In this document: piece by piece, positions 33,229 to 42,361 of the stretch
Layout: the number at the start of each line of letters is the position of its first letter
How positions within the stretch are numbered: the first letter of the stretch is position 1
DNA from: JALZAA01 sp035316025
GTDB lineage: Bacteria; Actinomycetota; Acidimicrobiia; IMCC26256; JACDBD01
Assembly (NCBI GenBank): GCA_035316025.1
Contig: DATFXL010000054.1
Span: forward strand, 1 to 49,880
Direction: 5' to 3'
Length of the DNA: 49,880 nucleotides
Program-made: the position numbers and the translations under genes
The notes under the pieces: generated by a model
What the model was told of the DNA's origin: nothing
What the model saw: the letters and a program-made list of their open reading frames with translations, nothing else
The model's database searches: none

Positions 33229-34209
33229 ATGGGACCGTTGGGCGCGAACGGAAGGGTCAAGGGGGTCGTCTCGACGGCCCGGCGTCGCGTCGATGCGGCG
33301 TGGGCCGCGGTCCAGGAGCGGCGCCCGCGCGTTCGCAGTGTGGACGCGACCCTCAGCGCGTACGAACGGGACCGGGACCGTGCCGGCTTCCTGCTCGCGG
33401 GCGCTCTTGCGTACCGCCTCTTCCTGTGGCTGCTCCCCTTCACACTCTTGATCGTCAGCGGTTTGGGATTTCTCGAGTCCGCGGATCACGACAACCCGTC
33501 CGACCTCGCCAATCATCTCGGGGTCGTGGGGCTGGCGTCGAAGTCCGTCTCGGAGGCCGCCGCCGATGCGGAGCACGCCCGGTTCATCACCCTCCTCATC
33601 GGGATCCCCGCCCTGTACTTCGCGAGCCTCGGCGCGATCAAAGCGTTCCGGGCCGTGAGCGCACTCGCGTGGGGCGTTCCCGTCCGACCGATCCATCGCA
33701 AGCCGCTGGCCGTCCTCACGTGCCTCGGATTCATCGTCGCGATCTTCACAGTCACGCTCGTCGCGGCGGCGGTCCGGCACGAGTCTCCGGGCCCTGGTGT
33801 CATCGCAACTGTCGTTGCCGGCATCGGGTACGTGTGGCTCGCCTTTCTGGTCCTCTGGATCCTCCCCCGGCCGCCCCTGCCTTGGACCGCACTCCTCCCC
33901 GGCGCGGTCGTCATGGGCCTCGGCCTCCAGGCGATCCACGTCATCAACGTGTACTTCATCTCCTACCGGATCTCGACCTCGTCCGAGACGTACGGCGCCC
34001 TCGGCGTTGCGGCAGCGCTTCTGCTCTCGCTCTTCCTCATCAGTCGCCTCTTCGTCGCCGGTGTGATACTCAACAGCACGCTCTGGGAACGGGGAAGGCA
34101 GGCGCAGCCCGTGAGAGACCCGCAATCATCCATTCGGGGTGATGCACCGCGGCCCGGCACGGATGAACCTGTGGATCGACCGCGTGCCGGGGATGTGAGC
34201 GAGAGATGA
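33229..34209 (+). CDS. YihY/BrkB-family membrane protein
   Basis: 326 residues with about six membrane helices. DRDRAGFLLAGALAYRLFLWLLPF (middle part only conserved) is the entry helix of the YihY/BrkB family. The segments ETYGALGVAAALLLSLFL and SRLFVAGVILNSTLWER are also typical. The function of the family is not settled; older names call it virulence factor BrkB or ribonuclease BN in error. The ATG at 33229 is chosen. The same frame runs back to 33100, but that part is the reverse of the tRNA-Val gene and is not protein. It is followed 10 bases later by another membrane protein gene. Confidence 0.9.
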   Translation: MGPLGANGRVKGVVSTARRRVDAAWAAVQERRPRVRSVDATLSAYERDRDRAGFLLAGALAYRLFLWLLPFTLLIVSGLGFLESADHDNPSDLANHLGVVGLASKSVSEAAADAEHARFITLLIGIPALYFASLGAIKAFRAVSALAWGVPVRPIHRKPLAVLTCLGFIVAIFTVTLVAAAVRHESPGPGVIATVVAGIGYVWLAFLVLWILPRPPLPWTALLPGAVVMGLGLQAIHVINVYFISYRISTSSETYGALGVAAALLLSLFLISRLFVAGVILNSTLWERGRQAQPVRDPQSSIRGDAPRPGTDEPVDRPRAGDVSER

Positions 34210-34219
34210 CGATCTCGGA

Positions 34220-35488
34220 ATGACGGACGCCACCGCAACCGCGGACGCCGCGCCCGCGCCATCTCCGGCTCGACAGCCGCGCTGGCGCCGCTTTCTCGTC
34301 GGGTTCCTCGTCTTCCTGAGCGTGGTCCTCGTGCCGCTCGCCGGCGTGTCCGTCTGGGTCCGCAACCTCGTCCTCGATACGGACAGATATGTCGACACGG
34401 TCTCGCCTTTGGTCAGGAACGAGGCGATCACGAATTTGGTCGCCGAGCGTCTGACGACGCGACTGTTCCGGGAGGTCGACGTCGAGGCGGAGGCCAAGGA
34501 CGCGCTCCCGGAGCGCGCGCAATTCCTCGCCGGTCCGCTCAGCACCGGCGTCGAAACCTTCGTCCGTGAGGCCGCGACACGCGTCCTCGCCAGCGAGCAG
34601 TTCGCAACGATCTGGGACAACGCCAACCGACGTGCCCACGCTCTCGTCGTCGCTGCGCTGACGGGCGAATCCGAGAGGAACGTCGCGATCAAGAACGGAA
34701 AGGTCGTCCTGAACCTCTCGGCGGTCATCGACGAGGTCATCAAACGGCTCGACCAACGCGGCGTCACCGTCTTCGACAGTCTCGCCAAGGATCAGAAGAA
34801 CCTCCAGGTCACCCTGTTCGACGCCGACCAACTCGACCAGGCGAAACGCGCCGTGCATCTGCTCGACCGGGTGCGCGTCGTGCTCGTCGTGCTCGTGTTC
34901 GTCTTCCTCGGCGTGGCCCTGATCCTCTCCGGCAACCGGCGGCGAAGCCTCATCCGGTGGGGCATCGGGATCGTCATCGCGATGGGGATCACGGCCTTGC
35001 TGCTCGCGTTGGGCCGAGAGATCTATCTCAATCATGCAAAGAACCACGATGCGGCTGCCGCCGCCTTCGACATCATCGTCCGGAACCTCCGCAACGGCAT
35101 CCGAGTGCTCGCTCTGATCGGGATCATCGTGGCGCTCGCCGCGTTCCTCTCCGGTCCCTCACGAGTCGCGGTGCGTATCCGTCAGGGCTCGCGCGATCTG
35201 ATCGGCAGCCTGGGACGAAAGGCAGACGAGGCAGGATGGGACGCGGGCCCGGTGGGCGTCTGGGTCGCCGCTCACAAGATGGCGCTGCGCGTTGCGGGTG
35301 TGGCGGTGGCGCTCCTGATCCTCTTCTCCCTGGACGATCCGACGCCCCTCAGCCTGTTGGTGCTCGTGCTGCTCCTGCTCGCCTACCTCGCCGTGATCGA
35401 GTTCCTCGGGCGGGCGCGCCCGCCTGCGAGCGCGAACGCTGACGCGGGCGGGGCCGCGGGCGCGAAACCCAGCGACGGGACTTCCTGA
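34220..35488 (+). CDS. Actinobacterial integral membrane protein, unknown function
   Basis: 422 residues. An alanine/proline-rich N-terminus leads to one membrane helix (about 25-47). A long extracytoplasmic segment follows (about 50-205; WVRNLVLDTDRYVDTVSPL and VVLNLSAVIDEVIKRLDQRG are conserved-looking). Four or five further helices lie at about 210-235, 242-265, 290-312 and 357-395. I do not recognise a named family beyond a recurrent actinobacterial membrane protein. The gene follows the YihY gene by 10 bases and is probably co-transcribed. Its last 140 bases overlap the 3' end of the convergent permease gene. Confidence 0.82.
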   Translation: MTDATATADAAPAPSPARQPRWRRFLVGFLVFLSVVLVPLAGVSVWVRNLVLDTDRYVDTVSPLVRNEAITNLVAERLTTRLFREVDVEAEAKDALPERAQFLAGPLSTGVETFVREAATRVLASEQFATIWDNANRRAHALVVAALTGESERNVAIKNGKVVLNLSAVIDEVIKRLDQRGVTVFDSLAKDQKNLQVTLFDADQLDQAKRAVHLLDRVRVVLVVLVFVFLGVALILSGNRRRSLIRWGIGIVIAMGITALLLALGREIYLNHAKNHDAAAAAFDIIVRNLRNGIRVLALIGIIVALAAFLSGPSRVAVRIRQGSRDLIGSLGRKADEAGWDAGPVGVWVAAHKMALRVAGVAVALLILFSLDDPTPLSLLVLVLLLLAYLAVIEFLGRARPPASANADAGGAAGAKPSDGTS

Positions 35489-38060
35489 CGTCGGTTGCGC
35501 CCTCGGAGATCGCCTCGAGCACATCGAGACGGGATGCCCGCCACGCCGGTAGCCATGCGGCGACGGCGCCCGCGATGACCGAGAACACCAAGAAGAGCGC
35601 GATTTGCACCGGTGGGACGGCGAACTGGTCCAGTCCCTGCTCGCGTAACGCCCTCGTGAAGGCCCATCCCCAGAAGATGCCGAGGCCCAACCCGACGACA
35701 CAGCCGATGACGGCGATGATGATCGACTCGCCACGCACCATCCGGCGTACCTGCGTGCGCGACATGCCGACGATCCTGAGCAGGCCCAGCTCGCGCGTTC
35801 GCTCGTACACCGACAGGAGCAGCGTGTTGATGATGCCGAGCACGGCGATGATCTCCGACAGGACCAGCAACGCGACGAGGCCGGCGACGAACTGGTCGAC
35901 CGTTCCCTCTTGCATGTTCTGGAACTCGGCGCGCGAATCGAACTGGACGTTCGGGAAGTCCCGGCCGACCGCGCTCTCGAGCTGACGGCGGGCCTCGGCG
36001 CGCTCCCCCGGTTTCGCCTTCACATAGACGAGGGTGTCCTGTTGGACACCGCCGAAGTTCTGCTCCGCGCTCGCGATCGAGATGACGCCGAGCGGGACCG
36101 GATACCCGCCTGTGAACTGCTTGCGCGTGTACACGCCGGCGATCGGCACGTCGATCGGGCCGGTCTGCGGGTAGATGACCGGGAGCCGGTCTCCTGGGCC
36201 GACGCCGTAGTGCTCGGCTTCGTCGCGGGAGAGCAGCATGCCGCCCGTCGCCAACCCCTGGACGCCGCCGGCCCGGATGTCGAGGTCGAGGACGCGGGGC
36301 AGCACGGCAGGGTCGACCGCCACCACGAGCTGCTGACGCTCGCCGATCCGGACGCGCCCCAGACGCAACCCCGTCGCCGCGTCGACGGACGGGAGCGACG
36401 CGACCCGGGAGCTCACCTGGGGCGAGAACCCGGTCAGGCCCTGGGCGCTGAGGATGTAGTCGGCGTGGACGCCCTTCTGCACGCCGGTGCGGATGGACGA
36501 CTTGACCGACGCGGCGACGATCGCCACCAGACACACGAGGCTCAATCCCACCACGAGCGCCGAGGACGTCGCGGCGGTGCGGCGAGGGTTCCGCATGGCG
36601 TTGCCCTGAGCGAGACGGCCCGTGACACCCCAGCGGGACAGCAGCCACCCGACGACCCGTGCCATGGGGCGCGCGAGCGCGGCGACGAGCAGGACGACGC
36701 CGAAAAAGGCGAGCAGCGCGCCGACGGCCACGACCTGCACACGTCTCGCGAGCTGCGTCGCGTCGATCTGGAAGCCGAACCACAGCGCCCCGACGCCGAG
36801 CAACGCGATGACGAGGCCGATCGCCGCACGCCGGCGCAGTGGCGCGTATCCCGCCCGCGGGACGTCGTTGATCGCCGCGACCGGTGACGTCCGGGCAGCG
36901 CGCACCGCGGGGATGAGCGCGGCGCCGACGGTGACGACCACCCCGACGACCACGGCGGCGATCACGGTGCGGGCGAGGAGGATGGGCTCCACCTCGGGTG
37001 CACCCAGCCCGATACTCGTGAACCCGACGACGCTCAGTAGGACGCGCGCGAGGGCGTATCCGGCGGCCAGGCCGAGCCCGGCCGCGACCACGCCGACGAT
37101 CGCCGCCTCGGCGATCACCGACCCGAGCACCTGGGTTCGGCTTGCACCGAGCGCGCGCAAGAGCCCCAGCTCACGGGTTCTTTGCGCGATAAGGATCGCG
37201 AACGTGTTGAAGATGATGAAAGAGCCGACGACGAGCCCGACGGCCGCGAACCCGACCAGAGCCATGCGCAGGTTGCCGACGCCCTGTCGCACCGGCTCGG
37301 CCCGCTCCTCGGCGACCTTCGCGGCCGGTACGACCTCGTAGTTCGGTCCGAGGACGGCGGCGACGTCGGACGAGACCTTCGCCGGAGTCACGCCGGGTCG
37401 GGTCGTGAGGTAGATCGCGTCGAGTGCGCCGGGCACGGCCAGGACGCGCTCCGATGTCGGGAGGTCGAAGGCAGTGACGGTCACTCCGCCGAGATCCGAT
37501 TGGCCCTTCAGCCCGAAGAGACCGACGATCGTGAACTGCTCGGCCGGGCCTTGCAGCAGCACCCGTACGCGGTCGCCGACGGCGAGGCCGTGCGCTCGCG
37601 CCGTCCCCTCGTCGACGAGGATCTCGCGGTCGCCACGCGGCGCCCGGCTCTTGCCGTCGTCGGCGAGCGCGAGCGGGCCGGCGCCGGACTCGGGCCAGGA
37701 GAGACCGATCGTGGGGGCGAGGCCGTTCTGGATCGAGTCGCCGTGCCGATCGACGATCTGCGCGTAGCCGAAGGTGGTGCCGTCGGCGGTGGCGACGCCG
37801 TCGACCGCGCGCACGCGGGCCAGGGAGGCCTCGGGGATGCGTGTGCGCTGTGATCCGCCGCCGGTGTACGGATCGCGTGCCCGTACGACGAGATCGACGT
37901 CGGTCACGGTGCGCCGGAAGATCTGGTCGAACGACCGCTCCATGGTGTCGGTCACGACGTAGGTGCCGCTGACGAACGCGACGCCGAGGAGAACGGCGAG
38001 GGTCGTCAACGCAAGCCGCAGCTTGCGGGCAAGGATGCCCTTGATCGTGGCCTTCCCCAT
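35349..38060 (-). CDS. FtsX/MacB-type ABC transporter permease
   Basis: 903 residues. One N-terminal helix (about 17-37, LRLALTTLAVLLGVAFVSGT) and a large outer domain are followed by two FtsX blocks. Each block has a triple-helix set (TRELGLLRALGASRTQVLGS in the first, TRELGLLRIVGMSRTQVRRM in the second). This is the duplicated layout of LolCE/MacB-like permeases in actinobacteria. No ATPase gene is adjacent. The conserved end LEAISEGAT lies near 35.5 kb; the last 45 residues or so are arginine- and proline-rich and lie opposite the previous gene. The ATG at 38060 is chosen; upstream frame to 38144 runs into the intergenic region. Confidence 0.9.
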   Translation of the reverse strand: MGKATIKGILARKLRLALTTLAVLLGVAFVSGTYVVTDTMERSFDQIFRRTVTDVDLVVRARDPYTGGGSQRTRIPEASLARVRAVDGVATADGTTFGYAQIVDRHGDSIQNGLAPTIGLSWPESGAGPLALADDGKSRAPRGDREILVDEGTARAHGLAVGDRVRVLLQGPAEQFTIVGLFGLKGQSDLGGVTVTAFDLPTSERVLAVPGALDAIYLTTRPGVTPAKVSSDVAAVLGPNYEVVPAAKVAEERAEPVRQGVGNLRMALVGFAAVGLVVGSFIIFNTFAILIAQRTRELGLLRALGASRTQVLGSVIAEAAIVGVVAAGLGLAAGYALARVLLSVVGFTSIGLGAPEVEPILLARTVIAAVVVGVVVTVGAALIPAVRAARTSPVAAINDVPRAGYAPLRRRAAIGLVIALLGVGALWFGFQIDATQLARRVQVVAVGALLAFFGVVLLVAALARPMARVVGWLLSRWGVTGRLAQGNAMRNPRRTAATSSALVVGLSLVCLVAIVAASVKSSIRTGVQKGVHADYILSAQGLTGFSPQVSSRVASLPSVDAATGLRLGRVRIGERQQLVVAVDPAVLPRVLDLDIRAGGVQGLATGGMLLSRDEAEHYGVGPGDRLPVIYPQTGPIDVPIAGVYTRKQFTGGYPVPLGVISIASAEQNFGGVQQDTLVYVKAKPGERAEARRQLESAVGRDFPNVQFDSRAEFQNMQEGTVDQFVAGLVALLVLSEIIAVLGIINTLLLSVYERTRELGLLRIVGMSRTQVRRMVRGESIIIAVIGCVVGLGLGIFWGWAFTRALREQGLDQFAVPPVQIALFLVFSVIAGAVAAWLPAWRASRLDVLEAISEGATDVRKSRRWVSRPRPRPRQRSRSQAGAPARGTRSRRGRRAGAARAPTG

Positions 38061-38146
38061 GGCGTTCCATCTTGGTCGAACACCGGGCTCGTCTCGGGGC
38101 GCGTTGCAGCGCGTCGCTACGATGCCGGCTCTACCTGGAGGCACGA

Positions 38147-38968
38147 ATGGGACTCCTCGGCGGTCAGCGGGCGGTCGTCACCGGCGGTGGCTCCGGTATC
38201 GGGCGGGCCACGAGCCGGCGCATGACCGAGGAGGGCGCTCGCGTCGCGGTCGTCGATGTGAACGGCGACGCGGCCGACCGGGTCGCGAAGGAGATCGACG
38301 GGCTGGCGTACGCCGTTGACGTCACCGACTACGACGCGCTCCGGGCCGCGGTCGACGACGCTGCAGCAACGCTCGGCGGGCTCAGCACCGTGTTCAACAA
38401 TGCGGGCGGGAGCAACCTGTCCCAGATCCATGAGTGGCCCGGGGACGAATGGGAGCGCATCGTCGGCCTGAACCTCGGCGGTGTGTTCCACGGCATCAAG
38501 GCGACGGCGCCGCACCTGCTGGCGGGCGGAAGCGGCAGCATCGTGAGCACGGCGTCGATCAGCGGGACACGCCCGTCGGCTGGTGAGGCGCCGTACTCGG
38601 CGGCGAAGGCGGGCGTTGTCGCCCTCACCGCGAACGCCGCGCACGAGTACGCGCCGACGATACGGGCGAACGCGGTGTCGCCGGGGATGATCCACACCGG
38701 GCTCACCGACCTCCTCCTCGGCATGGACGGCATGGTCGAGCACATGACCGCGAAGACACCGCTGGGACGGGTGGGGACGCCGGAGGACGTCGCCGACGTC
38801 GTGGTATTCCTCAGCTCCGACCTCGCCCGGTTCGTGACGGGCCAGAACGTCGTGGTCGACGGCGGGATGACCCTCCACGGCGCCGGTGTCGACGGCCTCC
38901 TGGATCGGTTTCGCCCGTTTCTCGAGAACCCGCAGCGCAATCCCCCGGGCGGCGACGACCGTACGTAG
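38147..38968 (+). CDS. SDR-family oxidoreductase
   Basis: 273 residues, the usual size of a classical SDR. TGGGSGIG (12-19) binds NAD(P), NNAGG (84-88) is the structural motif, and the catalytic Ser137, Tyr150 and Lys154 are in place (SISG, YSAAK). SPGM and the C-terminal SDLARFVTGQNVVVDGGMTL are typical of 3-oxoacyl-ACP reductase-like enzymes. Asp37 after strand 2 (VVDVNG) points to NAD(H) rather than NADP(H). The ATG at 38147 has TGGAGG 6-11 bases upstream. Substrate not predictable. Confidence 0.93.
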   Translation: MGLLGGQRAVVTGGGSGIGRATSRRMTEEGARVAVVDVNGDAADRVAKEIDGLAYAVDVTDYDALRAAVDDAAATLGGLSTVFNNAGGSNLSQIHEWPGDEWERIVGLNLGGVFHGIKATAPHLLAGGSGSIVSTASISGTRPSAGEAPYSAAKAGVVALTANAAHEYAPTIRANAVSPGMIHTGLTDLLLGMDGMVEHMTAKTPLGRVGTPEDVADVVVFLSSDLARFVTGQNVVVDGGMTLHGAGVDGLLDRFRPFLENPQRNPPGGDDRT

Positions 38969-38997
38969 CACCGAGGTCCGAGGAACAGGGGGCGGAG

Positions 38998-39576
38998 GTG
39001 CGGATCACGATCCGACGCGTTCTGGCTACGTGGATCCCGGCCGCGGCCATGGCCGTGGCCGTCGTGCTCGCCCTGGGCGCATGCAGCGGCGGCGGCGAGG
39101 GGGCGCACCGAGCGGCGAAGCGGGCGTCCCCTGAGGACTTCGTCGCCCAGGCGGGAGACTTCCGCAACCTCCACACCATGACGAAGGTGCGGGACTTCTA
39201 CATCGACAACCGCCTGGGCCACCTCGACCAGGCACTCGCCGTCGCCAACTCACCTAGCGGCGGCGTGTACCCGGTCGGCACCATCATCCAGCTCGTGCCC
39301 CAGGAGGCGATGGTGAAGCGCGAGAAGGGATTCAGCCCGACTACACGCGACTGGGAGTTCTTCTTCCTGTCGGTCTCGCCGGACGGGACCGTGATCGACA
39401 AGCGCGGGACGTCGGACGTGGTCAACCGTTTCGGCGGCAACTGCGCCAGCTGCCATCAGGCCGCTGCGCCCCGCTTCGACGGCGTGTGCGAGCAGGACCA
39501 CGGCTGCGCGCCGCTGCCCATCGGACCCGACGTGTTCCACGCCATCCAGGAGAGCGACCCCAGGCCGATCTCGTAA
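38998..39576 (+). CDS. Cytochrome P460-like haem lipoprotein
   Basis: 192 residues. A signal peptide with two arginines (RITIRRVLA) and a hydrophobic core ends in the lipobox LALGAC with Cys29, so the protein should be a lipoprotein on the outer face of the membrane. WEFFFLSVSPDGTVIDKRG and NRFGGNCASCHQ (144-154) resemble the end of cytochrome P460, where CxxCH binds haem c and the protein holds a modified haem. Two further cysteines (Cys164, Cys170) lie nearby. P460 proteins oxidise hydroxylamine or nitric oxide; whether this one does is not known. GTG start at 38998, preceded by GGAG. Confidence 0.82.
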   Translation: MRITIRRVLATWIPAAAMAVAVVLALGACSGGGEGAHRAAKRASPEDFVAQAGDFRNLHTMTKVRDFYIDNRLGHLDQALAVANSPSGGVYPVGTIIQLVPQEAMVKREKGFSPTTRDWEFFFLSVSPDGTVIDKRGTSDVVNRFGGNCASCHQAAAPRFDGVCEQDHGCAPLPIGPDVFHAIQESDPRPIS

Positions 39577-39590
39577 CGCGCTCGCTACGG

Positions 39591-40394
39591 TCAGGCGTAC
39601 ACGAGCGCGACGCCGGCATCGGGGCTGAGCGCCCGGAACGTCATACTCTCCTCGAGGTACAGGCGGACGCTGTCAGCGTCGTGATCGAGGTAGCCGATCG
39701 AGAAGTCCTGCCCGCACGTGAGCTGGAAGTCGCCGCCGCGCAGGCTCACGACGATGGCGCCGTCGACTGCCGGCGCCCACACCATCGGGCCACCGAGGAT
39801 CAGGCGGATGTGCTCGAGTACCGGGTACCCGCCGTGCTCGGTCGTCTCGATGACGCCCGTGTAGCAGCGCGGCCCCAGCGCGATCGCGAACGGCCCCGCG
39901 ATCCCGGCGGCTTGCAACGTGGCGAGGGCGCGGGCGACCGTCCCCGGGTACTGGTTGTAGTCGTCGCCGATGACGACGGGTGCGTGCGGCGTGCTCTGGC
40001 TGATGCCGGCGATGCCGGCGGCGTCGTAACCGTGGAACACGGCGGCGTCCTCGGCCGAGGCCGCCTGGCGGGCGGCGTCGATCACGACCTGGAGGTCGTA
40101 GTCACGCGAGCCCCGGTCGATCGCCTCGAGCTCCCGGCGCGACAACTCGAACGGCGTGCGCAGCTCGGCGAGCGGCTGCATCATTCGGATGGCGGCGTCG
40201 ACCCCCGCAGGTGCGTCCCCGAGCGGATCGACCCGGCCGAGCGTCTCGGCCGAGTGCTCCCACCCGAGGGGGCCCGAGAAGTCGACGAGCTTGCGGGCGG
40301 CGAGGAAGTGGCGCAGCGTGCGCGACGCCTCCTCCTCGATCGCCTCCCACCCCGGGTCCGAGACGGGCGCGAGGTCGCGCAGCAGATGGTTCAC
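39591..40394 (-). CDS. Family 1 encapsulin shell protein (linocin M18-like)
   Basis: 267 residues, normal for the HK97-fold shell. The N-terminus NHLLRDLAPVSDPGWEAIEE and the following ARKLVDFSGPLGWEH are the signature of classical encapsulins, and GVIETTEHGGYPVLEHIRL and TCGQDFSIGYLDHD are in the E-loop/A-domain. Sixty copies (T=1) or more assemble into a nanocompartment. The GTG at 40394 overlaps the stop of the ferritin-like gene by 4 bases (GTGA), and that partner carries the cargo-loading peptide, so the two form an iron-storage compartment. Confidence 0.95.
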   Translation of the reverse strand: MNHLLRDLAPVSDPGWEAIEEEASRTLRHFLAARKLVDFSGPLGWEHSAETLGRVDPLGDAPAGVDAAIRMMQPLAELRTPFELSRRELEAIDRGSRDYDLQVVIDAARQAASAEDAAVFHGYDAAGIAGISQSTPHAPVVIGDDYNQYPGTVARALATLQAAGIAGPFAIALGPRCYTGVIETTEHGGYPVLEHIRLILGGPMVWAPAVDGAIVVSLRGGDFQLTCGQDFSIGYLDHDADSVRLYLEESMTFRALSPDAGVALVYA

Positions 40395-40762
40395 GGCGTC
40401 ACCTCCGACCGCAGGCTGCCGATCGTGAGCGACCCCGAGCCGCCGCCGTCCCCTGCAGCCGGTTCGCCCTCCTCGGCCGTGATCGAGCCCTCGGTGAACA
40501 AGTAGCGGCGCAGCTGACCGTCGAGCGCCGCGTCGTGGCGCCGCAGCCACTCGAGCGCCATCGCCGCGTGCTCCTTCTCGTCGTCGCGGTTGTGCTCGAG
40601 GATCGCCCGGAGCTGGTCGTCGGTGGATGCGATCGCCCGCTGGTCGTACCAGTCGATCGCCTCGAGCTCCTCCATGATCGAGACGGTCGCGCGGTGACGG
40701 TCGATCGCCTCGGTCCCAAGCGTCTCCGCCGGCTCGTGCAAGGTTGCGCTGGACGCGGCCAT
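40391..40762 (-). CDS. Encapsulated ferritin-like protein (EncFtn) with cargo-loading peptide
   Basis: 123 residues. A two-helix ferritin-like unit carries Glu32, Glu62 and His65 (EELEAIDWYDQR and HNRDDEKEHAAM), the iron-binding residues of the annular encapsulated ferritins. After a glycine-rich linker the C-terminus reads SGSLTIGSLRSE (109-120), which matches the short LTIGSLR-type targeting peptide that docks cargo inside an encapsulin. Two dimers bind iron at their interface and the oxidised iron is stored in the shell. It is coupled to the encapsulin gene by GTGA. Confidence 0.95.
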   Translation of the reverse strand: MAASSATLHEPAETLGTEAIDRHRATVSIMEELEAIDWYDQRAIASTDDQLRAILEHNRDDEKEHAAMALEWLRRHDAALDGQLRRYLFTEGSITAEEGEPAAGDGGGSGSLTIGSLRSEVTP

Positions 40763-40816
40763 TCCACTCCTCCGATCGCTCGCTCCGCAGCGGCTCTCTC
40801 GCTGTCGAAGCGCAAC

Positions 40817-42289
40817 CTACCTGCCGACTTGCGCGGCCACGTACTTGACCTCGAGGTACTCGTTGATGCCTTCGTGGCCGCCTTCGCGCCCGAACCCCGA
40901 CTGCTTGACGCCCCCGAAGGGCCCGGCCGGGTTCGAGACGAGCCCACGGTTGAGCCCGACCATTCCGGTTTCGAGGCCTTCGATGACCCGGAAGGCACGG
41001 TCGAGATCCCGGGTGTACGCGTACGACACGAGCCCGTACTCGGTGTCGTTGGCCGCGCGCAGTGCTTCGTCGTCGTTCATGAACGTCGCGATCGGCGCCA
41101 CCGGGCCGAAGATCTCCTCACGTAACACCCGCGCGTCCGACGGCACGTCGCGCAGCACGGTCGGTGCATAGAAGTAGCCCGGCCCGTCGAGCGGTTCCCC
41201 GCCGATCAGCGGCTTGGCGCCGCGGTCGCGGGCGTCGTCGACCAGCTCGATCACCTTGTCGCGTTGTTTGGCTTCGACCAGCGGACCGACCTGGACACCG
41301 GGCTCGGTGCCCCGTCCGACCCGCATCGCGCCGAGTCGCTCGGCAAGGCGGGCGGCGAATTCTTCGGCCACGGACTCGTGCACGTGAAAGCGGTTGGCGG
41401 CCGTACACGCCTCGCCGATGTTCCGCATCTTCGCCAGCACCGCGCCGTCGACGGCGGCGTCGAGGTCGGCGTCCTCGAAGACGAGGAACGGTGCGTTGCC
41501 GCCGAGCTCCATCGACACCCGCAGCACCTGGGCCGCCGACGCCGCGATCAACTGCCTGCCGACCTCGGTCGAGCCCGTGAACGAGAGCTTGCGGAGCCGA
41601 GGGTCCTCGAGCAGCGGACCGGTGGTCGCGCCGGCGCGCTTCGACGTGACGACGTTCAGCACGCCGGGCGGGAGACCCGCCTCGGTGAGGATCTGCGCCA
41701 ACGCCAGCATCGACAACGGCGTCAACGCCGCCGGCTTGACGACCATCGTGCAGCCCGCCGCCACCGCCGGTCCGATCTTGCGCGTCCCCATGGCGGTCGG
41801 GAAGTTCCACGGCGTGATGAACAGGCACGGCCCCACGGCCTGACGCAGGATCAGCAGCCGTCCGTTGCCGCCGGGCTCGACGGTGTAGCGGCCGTCGATC
41901 CGGACGGCCTCTTCCGAGAACCAGCGGAAGAACTCGGCCGCGTACTTGATCTCGGCGCGCGAGTCGTCGACCGGCTTGCCCATCTCGAGGGTCATCAGGA
42001 GCGCGAGGTCGTCGATGCGCTCGCTGAGCAGCTCGTAGGTGCGGCGCAGGATCTCGCCCCGCTCCCGGGGCGGGTGCGCGACCCACGCCGCCTGGGCGGA
42101 TGCGGCCGCGCCCAGCGCCGCCAGGGCGTCGTCGGCGTCTCCGTCGGCCACGTCGCACAATGCGTCCCCCGTCGCCGGGTCCTCGACAGCGAAGGTGTTG
42201 CCCGACCCCGCCGAGCGCCACTCGCCCCCGACGAGCAGCGCCTTCGGCACTGCGTCGATCACGGCCTGCTCGTGTGCGTCAGTGGTCAT
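40817..42289 (-). CDS. NAD(P)-dependent aldehyde dehydrogenase (succinate-semialdehyde type)
   Basis: 490 residues. Standard ALDH: FITPWNFP (158-165), KPAALTPLS, FTGSTEVGRQ (237-246), Glu261 in ELGGNAPF and the nucleophile Cys295 in IGEACTAANR. The C-terminus GLNRGLVSNPAGPFGGVKQSG (part) and GINEYLEVKYVA are typical of GabD/SSADH. It oxidises an aldehyde, probably succinate semialdehyde, to the acid. It sits upstream of and co-directional with the ferritin-encapsulin pair, 54 bases away; whether they share a transcript is unclear. Confidence 0.93.
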   Translation of the reverse strand: MTTDAHEQAVIDAVPKALLVGGEWRSAGSGNTFAVEDPATGDALCDVADGDADDALAALGAAASAQAAWVAHPPRERGEILRRTYELLSERIDDLALLMTLEMGKPVDDSRAEIKYAAEFFRWFSEEAVRIDGRYTVEPGGNGRLLILRQAVGPCLFITPWNFPTAMGTRKIGPAVAAGCTMVVKPAALTPLSMLALAQILTEAGLPPGVLNVVTSKRAGATTGPLLEDPRLRKLSFTGSTEVGRQLIAASAAQVLRVSMELGGNAPFLVFEDADLDAAVDGAVLAKMRNIGEACTAANRFHVHESVAEEFAARLAERLGAMRVGRGTEPGVQVGPLVEAKQRDKVIELVDDARDRGAKPLIGGEPLDGPGYFYAPTVLRDVPSDARVLREEIFGPVAPIATFMNDDEALRAANDTEYGLVSYAYTRDLDRAFRVIEGLETGMVGLNRGLVSNPAGPFGGVKQSGFGREGGHEGINEYLEVKYVAAQVGR

Positions 42290-42361
42290 ACGCCGTCGCC
42301 TCCTCTCCCCGCTCTCTCCTCTTCGGTCTCTCCGCTTCGGCCGTTGGTCGGAGCCCGGCGC

